This document shows positions 43,545 through 49,845 of a stretch of DNA of 49,845 nucleotides, one piece after another. The notes under the pieces are model-generated. The model made no database searches and had not been told where the DNA came from. It saw only the letters and a program-made list of their open reading frames with translations. The translations under genes and the position numbers were made by a program. The DNA is taken from NCBI GenBank assembly GCA_026387405.1, contig JAPLLV010000031.1, positions 1-49,845 of the forward strand, given 5' to 3'. Source of the DNA: Candidatus Omnitrophota bacterium (GTDB lineage Bacteria > Omnitrophota > Gorgyraeia > Gygaellales > Profunditerraquicolaceae). Within the stretch, counting starts at the first letter, position 1. Every line of letters begins with the position of its first letter.

Positions 43545-44693
43545 ATGATTAAAAGATACCTGAAGAGGCTTGGCAATTTTTTGGTTGATTGCGCCAGTAT
43601 CCTGTCTTCCCGCAAAAATTCCGAGATAGCTTTACAAAGAATTAGCAATTTTAACAAGACGCTCCTGAATACTATTCCCTTTGGCCTTGATATTGTAGAT
43701 GAGCGGGGAAATATTATGTATATGAACCAGATACTGGAAAATGCCATCGGCGAAAAGACTACCGGTAAGAAGTGCTGGGAGGTATACACGGACGATAAGA
43801 AGCAGTGCGATCTTTGTCCTTTAAAAGTAGGTTTTGAAACCGGCGAAACAAAGACTATTGAGGTCAATGGCGCGTTTGGCGGCAAGACGTTTCTTGTCAC
43901 GCATACGGGCATGATTTATAACGGCAAAAAGTCAGTCATGGAGGTTTTTATCGATATCACCGGCCGCAAAAAAGCAGAACAGGTGATCCAGCAGGCGCTA
44001 AAGGCAAAATCGGATTTTACCAGCATGGTTTCTCACGAGCTTAGGACCCCGCTCACCGCTATAAAAGAAGGGATTTCAATTGTTCTGGACGGAGAGGCGG
44101 GGGCGATCAATAAAGAACAAAAGACATTCCTGGACATAGCCAAGAGAAACGTGGACAGGCTCAACAGGCTTATTAACGAGGTCCTGGATTTCCAGAAGCT
44201 TGAAGCCGGCAAGATGGCGCTCAAAATGGAAGAGAACGATATCAACCAAGTTGTAAAAGAGGTCTATGACACCATGTTTTCTTTGGCGCAGGGAAAAGGT
44301 TTGGGGTTTGTTATTAATACCGCAGAGCATCTGCCCAAAGTTAAATTTGACCGGGATAAGATAATCCAGGTTTTGAACAATCTTGTCACTAACGCGATCA
44401 AGTTCACCGAGAAAGGTTCTATTAACATCGCCACTACCGGGGGAGATAATTTTATCCGTGTCTCTGTGCAGGATACCGGACCCGGCATTAAGGCAGAAGA
44501 CATCCCGCGGCTATTCCATGAGTTCGAGCAATTGGAGGGCGAAGTAGACCGGAAAACCGGCGGGACAGGGCTGGGCTTGATAATCTCTAAAGAAATTATA
44601 GAGAGTCACGGCGGAAAGATCTGGGTAGAGTCAAAAATGGAGCAAGGTTCAACTTTCCATTTTATTCTGCCTATTGAAGAACGCAGGGGTTAA
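43545..44693 (+). CDS. PAS-domain sensor histidine kinase (soluble)
   Basis: PAS with [56 protein letters not shown]. Confidence 0.92.
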   Translation: MIKRYLKRLGNFLVDCASILSSRKNSEIALQRISNFNKTLLNTIPFGLDIVDERGNIMYMNQILENAIGEKTTGKKCWEVYTDDKKQCDLCPLKVGFETGETKTIEVNGAFGGKTFLVTHTGMIYNGKKSVMEVFIDITGRKKAEQVIQQALKAKSDFTSMVSHELRTPLTAIKEGISIVLDGEAGAINKEQKTFLDIAKRNVDRLNRLINEVLDFQKLEAGKMALKMEENDINQVVKEVYDTMFSLAQGKGLGFVINTAEHLPKVKFDRDKIIQVLNNLVTNAIKFTEKGSINIATTGGDNFIRVSVQDTGPGIKAEDIPRLFHEFEQLEGEVDRKTGGTGLGLIISKEIIESHGGKIWVESKMEQGSTFHFILPIEERRG

Positions 44694-44757
44694 GTAGTAT
44701 GCACGCGGCCATATCGGATTGGCCGGTGTGCACATTGTGCAAAGGAGAGCTGACCGT

Positions 44758-45150
44758 ATGGCAAATCTAAAGGTCCTCTTGGTGGATGATGAAGGTGATT
44801 TCCGTAAGATCTTAGGGGTAAGAATAAGAGCATGGGGATATGATTTCATTGAGGCCGACAGCGGCGAAAAAGCCATTGATATTTTAGCGCACCAGGGGCC
44901 GGATATTGTGATCCTCGATTATTTGATGCCGGGCATGGACGGGGTTTCCACTTTAAGAGAGATACGCAAGCTAGACAATAAGATACCGGTGATCATGCTT
45001 ACCGCGCATCTGCATGAAAAGACTATCACCGAAGTGAAGGACTTAGGCGTCAGCGCTTTTGTGCCGAAAATAAGCGCATATACGGATACCATATCTGCTT
45101 TGCAGGCGGCATTAAAGATAACAGAGGATCAATCGCATAAAAAGAAGTAG
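44758..45150 (+). CDS. Response regulator receiver protein
   Basis: KVLLVDDEGDFRKILGVRI..DIVILDYLMPGMDGVSTL..LTAH. Start reassigned from 44719. Confidence 0.88.
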   Translation: MANLKVLLVDDEGDFRKILGVRIRAWGYDFIEADSGEKAIDILAHQGPDIVILDYLMPGMDGVSTLREIRKLDNKIPVIMLTAHLHEKTITEVKDLGVSAFVPKISAYTDTISALQAALKITEDQSHKKK

Positions 45151-45152
45151 CC

Positions 45153-45521
45153 ATGTCAAAGAAAAGGATATTATTGGTTGACGATGAAGAGGACCTGGTA
45201 AAGACAGTAGCCTTTCGCCTGGAGGCTAACGGATACGAAGTTACAAGCGCTTATAATGGCATGGAGGCTATTGATAAGGTGCACAAGGATAATCCGGACC
45301 TGGTCATCCTTGATATTATGCTGCCTAAGATTGACGGGTATAAGGTCTGCGGGCTGCTCAAGAAAGACCCAAGGTACAAAGATATCCCCATTATAATGTT
45401 TAGCGCCCGGGCCCAGGAGTCAGACATAAAGATGGGAGAAGAGGCGGGCGCGGATGCCTACATTACCAAGCCGTTTGAGCCGCAGGCGCTGCTGGAAAAG
45501 ATCCGTGAGCTATTAAAATAA
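45153..45521 (+). CDS. Response regulator receiver protein
   Basis: RILLVDDEEDLVKTVAFRLEANGYEV..LVILDIMLPKIDG..YITKPFEP. Confidence 0.93.
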   Translation: MSKKRILLVDDEEDLVKTVAFRLEANGYEVTSAYNGMEAIDKVHKDNPDLVILDIMLPKIDGYKVCGLLKKDPRYKDIPIIMFSARAQESDIKMGEEAGADAYITKPFEPQALLEKIRELLK

Positions 45522-47432
45522 ATGAAAAAAGAACCTGAGCAATACCGGCTTTTAAGGGATTTTATGGACCACGTGCCCGATGTTATCTATTTCAAGGATA
45601 AAAAAGGCAGGTTTGTCCTGGTGAATAGGGCGCACGCCAAAGGGCTGGGGCTTAAACCGGAAGAGGTAATAGGAAAAACCGATTTTGATATCTTTCCCCG
45701 GGAACGTGCGAAACTGATGGAGCGCGATGACCGTAAGGTGATGACTACCGGTAAGCCTATAATCGATAAGGTGGAACGGGCCACCAGGCCGGACGGCGTG
45801 GATAACTATGTTTCTACGACCAAGATACCGCGTTTTGATGAAAAAGGCAGGGTTATCGGGCTCGTGGGCATTACCCGCGATATCACCCATCGTATGCAGA
45901 TCAAGCGTCTGGAAGAGGAGCGGGCCCGGATCGGCAAGAAATTAGAGGTCCTGGAGGAGCTTAATAAATTAGAGTCGGGCTTTATCTCGGCGGTTTCCCA
46001 TGAGTTGAGGACGCCGCTGGCGATCATTAAAGAGGCGATAGGCGTGGTTATCGACGGCCTGGCCGGCCCGGTAAACAGCCAGCAAAAAGACTTCCTGAAT
46101 AGGGCCGGCAATAATATAGGCCGGCTAAAAAATCTTATCGATGATCTGCTGGATATATCGCGCATTGAGACCGGAAGGCTAAGGTTACATTATTCCCTGG
46201 TTAACCTTAATGATCTGATCGTTGATTCTGCCGATCATTTCCGGCGCCTTGCGTTTGATAAGGGTGTAAAACTGCAGTATCAACTGCCCAAAAAAGAGAT
46301 CAATATTTTTGTGGACGCGGAAAGGACCGTCCAGATCGTCAACAATCTTATTGACAACGCGTTAAAATTTACCGAGGAGAAGGGCGAGGTAAGGGTGAGG
46401 GTTGATATCCTGGAAGATAAGGTCAGGGTAGCGGTTTTTGATACGGGCGTAGGCATAGGTAAGGAAGACCTGCCTAAACTGTTCAATAGGTTCGTGCAGG
46501 TATCCAGGGTCGCGGGGGCGGGAAAAAAGGGCGTGGGCCTGGGGCTTTCCATTGTAAAGGAATTGGTGCATAAGCACGGCGGAGAGATCTGGGTGGAGTC
46601 TAAATCCGGGGTAGGAAGCAGGTTTTACTTTACCCTGCCGCGCATCCATAGCGTGAATATCCTTAACGGTGATACAAGAGACAGGGTAAACAATTTGCTA
46701 AATGACGGCAAGAGGGTGTATCTGATCAACCTGCTTGTGATCAACAGCCGCGAAATTAAAATAGATACCCTGAAATTGATCAATGACCTGAAAAATATCG
46801 TCGAGCAGGCCTTCAGGCTCGTCGCCAGCACCGGCGAGGGCGGTTTTCGGATAAACAGTGCGGATACCCGCAGGGCCGAATTCAGCGTTATCTTTCCCGA
46901 TGCTACGGATAAGAAGGTCTCTCTGGCCGTTGATTTCCTCAAAGAGAAGATCAGGGATTATTTTATCAAAAACAGGGTAATGAACCTGTTCGTCAATATA
47001 GGCAAGTTTCCCTACGTCGAAAAAGAAGAGGATGCCGGGAATTTTCATATCAAGAATGTCCACATCGGCTTTGAGAAAAGAAATTTTAAAAGGGTCGATT
47101 GCAATGGGGATATGGAAATCTGTTTTTCTGACAGGTCCATAGGATTGTCGGTCCAGACAGTGGATATCTCTCAGGGAGGGATCTGTTTTCTAAGCAAGGG
47201 ACAATTAAAGACGAACAAGTTGATAGAGGTTAAATTAAGATCCTCCAAGTCAAAGGCGCCCGTATCTTTTAAGGCCAGGGTTGCCTGGATCAAGCCCATT
47301 GAAGAATCCAGGGGTAAGGTAAATAAGTATAAAATAGGGGCAGAGTTTTCCGGGATAAAAGGCAAAAGCAAGAAGGAACTTTTAAGGCTTATCAAGTCTC
47401 TGTCTTCTTTGAATAAGAGATTAAAGTTGTAA
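45522..47432 (+). CDS. PAS-HisKA-HATPase_c histidine kinase with C-terminal PilZ-like domain
   Basis: [28 protein letters not shown]-term NFKRVDCNGDMEICFSDRSIG..TVDISQGGICFLSKGQL..KARVAWIKPI..YKIGAEFSGI (PilZ-like). Confidence 0.88.
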   Translation: MKKEPEQYRLLRDFMDHVPDVIYFKDKKGRFVLVNRAHAKGLGLKPEEVIGKTDFDIFPRERAKLMERDDRKVMTTGKPIIDKVERATRPDGVDNYVSTTKIPRFDEKGRVIGLVGITRDITHRMQIKRLEEERARIGKKLEVLEELNKLESGFISAVSHELRTPLAIIKEAIGVVIDGLAGPVNSQQKDFLNRAGNNIGRLKNLIDDLLDISRIETGRLRLHYSLVNLNDLIVDSADHFRRLAFDKGVKLQYQLPKKEINIFVDAERTVQIVNNLIDNALKFTEEKGEVRVRVDILEDKVRVAVFDTGVGIGKEDLPKLFNRFVQVSRVAGAGKKGVGLGLSIVKELVHKHGGEIWVESKSGVGSRFYFTLPRIHSVNILNGDTRDRVNNLLNDGKRVYLINLLVINSREIKIDTLKLINDLKNIVEQAFRLVASTGEGGFRINSADTRRAEFSVIFPDATDKKVSLAVDFLKEKIRDYFIKNRVMNLFVNIGKFPYVEKEEDAGNFHIKNVHIGFEKRNFKRVDCNGDMEICFSDRSIGLSVQTVDISQGGICFLSKGQLKTNKLIEVKLRSSKSKAPVSFKARVAWIKPIEESRGKVNKYKIGAEFSGIKGKSKKELLRLIKSLSSLNKRLKL

Positions 47433-47491
47433 GTTGCGGGTTTTTGGTTATAATAAAATACAGATTTAGGGGGGACTTAGGGAGGTAGTAA

Positions 47492-47902
47492 TTGAGGCTG
47501 ATTCTTTTTGGACAGACTAAGGAAGTTTCCAATACGCTCATGTATAGCATAGCGGCGGGTGTTGCTATTCTATTTGTATATTTTATTTTTTACGCGCCGT
47601 TAGCCAAAGAAATAAAGAAAAAATCGCGGGAATATAAATCCCTTGAGGCTAAATTACAAGAGGCTCGTAATACAATAGAATCCTTGCGCAATAAAGGTGT
47701 CTCTTCCTCAAAGGCTGAATTATCCGGGAGATTGGAATTAAGGGGCGTATTCTTGGATAAAAAGGTTCCCTTGGCTATTATCAACGATAAGGTAGTTGCT
47801 GTTGGTGATAAGATCGGGAGGAACGCGGTAACTGATATCAAAGAAGACGTGGTGGTCCTGAACGACGGCAGCAAAGACTTCGAGCTAAGGTTAAATCAAT
47901 AA
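47492..47902 (+). CDS. Single-TM, coiled-coil protein with GspC/PilP-like C-terminal domain
   Basis: TM helix; LEAKLQEARNTIESLRNK; LELRGVFLDKKVPLAIINDKVVAVGDKIGRNAVTDIKEDVVVLNDG. Confidence 0.5.
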   Translation: MRLILFGQTKEVSNTLMYSIAAGVAILFVYFIFYAPLAKEIKKKSREYKSLEAKLQEARNTIESLRNKGVSSSKAELSGRLELRGVFLDKKVPLAIINDKVVAVGDKIGRNAVTDIKEDVVVLNDGSKDFELRLNQ

Positions 47903-47943
47903 AAACTCCGGAATAAATACCTATATTGAAAATCGGCATTGTG

Positions 47944-48020
47944 GTGGCTATAGCTCAATTGGTTAGAGCATCAGACTGTGGCTCTGAGGGTTGGCGGTTC
48001 GATCCCGCTTAGCCACCCCA
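47944..48020 (+). tRNA. tRNA-His (GUG), CCA encoded
   Basis: GUGGCUA/UAGCCAC acceptor, discriminator C, loop CUGUGGC, candidate G-1 at 47943. Confidence 0.95.
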
Positions 48021-48182
48021 ACTTATTGCAGCACAAGAGGTTATGATAAAAGAAGGCTTGGATAGATAAAACCAAAAGTTTTAGCTTTATGCAGAATTAT
48101 AGTTTCATTTAAATTTTAGAATCAAAAATTTTTGTTAGATTTTGCCACTTTCTACGTCTATTGTAGTAGGAGGTGGTAAAAT

Positions 48183-49082
48183 ATGGAAAATAAAATAGTA
48201 AAGATCCCGCTTCTCACTTATATGCCCATCATCACTCAAGAGAAAGTAACCCACAAAAAAGATATTTCCCGCCTGTTTGAAGATATCCCACAAAAGCCGT
48301 ATTTTGAAGATACGAAGCGTAATATTGCCTTATTCAAAGCAAATTGTTTCGATATACTTCCTAATCTTCATGAAAACTCCATAGATATGATTTTTGCTGA
48401 TCCTCCATATTTTCTTTCTAACGGTGGATTTACTTGTCATGCCGGGAAGAAGGTCTCTGTTAATAAAGGCAAGTGGGATATATCAAAAGGCTTAGAAGAA
48501 AACTATATTTTTACCCAAAGATGGCTAAGAGAATGTCAGAGGGTTTTGACACCCAATGGAACTATTTGGGTATCTGGCACTTCACACATTATCTATACGG
48601 TAGGCTCGGCAATGCAGACTTTAGGTTATAAAATATTAAATGATATTGCTTGGTTCAAAGTAAATCCTCCGCCAAATTTAAGCTGTCGTTATTTTACGCA
48701 TTCCACCGAAACTATTCTCTGGGCAGCTAAGAACAAAGACAGTAAGCATTTTTTTAATTATCCCTTGATGAAAAAGATGAACAATGATAAGCAAATGCTA
48801 AGCCTTTGGTCTATTAAAGCGCCAGGTTCGGCAGAGAAAATATATGGTAAGCATCCTACACAGAAACCTATAGAATTATTGGATAGGATTGTGAAGGCCT
48901 CAACAAGGACAGGAGATATAATCCTGGATCCTTTTAGCGGTAGCGCTACAACCGGAATAGCGGCACATAAAGAGGGAAGGCAATACATAGGAATAGAATT
49001 AGAGGAAGAGTATTTAAAAACTTCGATAAAAAGACTTAAAGATGCTTTTAGAGATAAGGAAAGGCTAAGTGGCAACCATTGA
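48183..49082 (+). CDS. Beta-class N6-adenine DNA methyltransferase (DpnA/HinfI-like)
   Basis: IDMIFADPPYFLSNGG; NPPPNLSCRYFTHSTETILWAAKN; GKHPTQKPIELLDRIV; DPFSGSATTGIAA. Confidence 0.92.
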   Translation: MENKIVKIPLLTYMPIITQEKVTHKKDISRLFEDIPQKPYFEDTKRNIALFKANCFDILPNLHENSIDMIFADPPYFLSNGGFTCHAGKKVSVNKGKWDISKGLEENYIFTQRWLRECQRVLTPNGTIWVSGTSHIIYTVGSAMQTLGYKILNDIAWFKVNPPPNLSCRYFTHSTETILWAAKNKDSKHFFNYPLMKKMNNDKQMLSLWSIKAPGSAEKIYGKHPTQKPIELLDRIVKASTRTGDIILDPFSGSATTGIAAHKEGRQYIGIELEEEYLKTSIKRLKDAFRDKERLSGNH

Positions 49083-49695
49083 CAAAGGCAGAGCAATCAT
49101 CAAGTTGAAAGAGTTAATTGGCAAAGACTTGAGGCCATTAGCTCGTAAATTTGGGGTGACGGTTTTTACAGATGAACTTAATTGTGTTGGACGGAATAAG
49201 GGGTGGGCGGGGCAGGTATTAGAAAGGTATATCGGCTTAGGAGTAAATAATATTCAGGCTCCTAATGGGGGTTATTGGGAATTGAAGATGGCTTCACTTA
49301 AGAAGTTGAAAAATGGAGTTGTTGTTCCTAAAGAAACAATGCAGATTACTATGATTAATCCCGAGCAAGTTAAGAACACGCCGTTTGAGAGTAGCCATTT
49401 ATTGGCTAAATTGAGAGAGACGATTATTTGCGCAAGGCTGTATAATGATATAAATGAAACGCGGTCAGTTTTACTTTCGGTAGGAAAATTTGACTTGGGA
49501 GATAAGTATTTGTATGAACAAGTTAAGGCAGACTACGACTTGGTGAGGAATGCTATTAGAACGAGAGGGTTTAGTGTTTTAACCGGAGCTATGGGCGTTT
49601 ATGTTCAGCCGCGTACTAAAGGAGCTGGACATGGAAGTATTAGCCGCGCTTTCTATGCACGTCCGGTATTTATAAAGAAAATATTAGGCCTTTAA
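49069..49695 (+). CDS. Putative type II restriction endonuclease (MutH/Sau3AI/MvaI-like PD-(D/E)xK fold)
   Basis: NKGWAGQVLERYIGLGVNNIQAPNGGYWELKMASLKK (E..ExK-like core); overlaps the methyltransferase 3' end. Confidence 0.65.
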   Translation: MATIDKGRAIIKLKELIGKDLRPLARKFGVTVFTDELNCVGRNKGWAGQVLERYIGLGVNNIQAPNGGYWELKMASLKKLKNGVVVPKETMQITMINPEQVKNTPFESSHLLAKLRETIICARLYNDINETRSVLLSVGKFDLGDKYLYEQVKADYDLVRNAIRTRGFSVLTGAMGVYVQPRTKGAGHGSISRAFYARPVFIKKILGL

Positions 49696-49714
49696 AAGCC
49701 TGTAATCGCAATAC

Positions 49715-49845
49715 AATAATGTCCGGTTTTAGCAAAGCAAGAATGTCCTGTTCCAAAGTTGCTATAATGATCCTTTCCAAAGGAGGATCACATGGCAGGA
49801 AGGGACATTATAATGGCTACGCAGGAGGAACTAAAACGGCTTAAT
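49715..49845 (+). mobile_element. Left end of an insertion sequence (ISNCY-type), truncated by the window edge
   Basis: Terminal repeats aatgtccggtttt / aatgtcctgttcc, then SD aggagg and a transposase-like start. Confidence 0.7.
49792..49845 (+). CDS. Transposase N-terminus (MAGRDIIMATQEELKRLN...), partial
   Basis: Matches the typical ISNCY-type transposase N-terminus as I recall it; runs off the window. Confidence 0.65.
   Translation, partial: MAGRDIIMATQEELKRLN

Overview
The gene content and style look like a candidate-phylum bacterium (Omnitrophota-like; this is inference only). Coding density is high. Main blocks: (i) 3' part of a large repetitive beta-helix/adhesin-like gene; (ii) cell-envelope and metabolic genes (polysaccharide deacetylase, ArnT-like glycosyltransferase, pyrE, HI0933-type flavoprotein, a Maf-M48 fusion, OmpR/HK pair, aminotransferases); (iii) a kdp K+-transport locus behind a c-di-AMP (ydaO-type) riboswitch, with a broken kdpA and a kinase-less kdpD; (iv) smpB-tmRNA, where the tmRNA T-loop carries a group I intron with a LAGLIDADG ORF; (v) a queD-queC-queE-queF operon, where QueC carries a LAGLIDADG intein; (vi) fumarase alpha/beta, rph, rdgB, tRNAs and an HK/RR/RR/HK-PilZ cluster; (vii) a DpnA-like methyltransferase plus a putative MutH/Sau3AI/MvaI-like endonuclease, and the left end of an IS at the right edge. 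The most unusual signals are short repeat systems. Degenerate 7-bp-period arrays (GCAAATR / YATTTGC) flank a four-helix-bundle (IVP/Avd-like) gene in inverted orientation between two tRNAs. A similar inverted pair without cargo abuts the tmRNA 3' end. Related arrays encode lipoprotein signal peptides and bridge a gene fusion. A second 7-bp family (GTCGTTR) sits at gene ends and inside queC. A structured intergenic element, apparently a three-way junction with compensatory changes between copies, lies just upstream of three start codons. No searches or folding programs were run; all calls are from reading the sequence and supplied translations.
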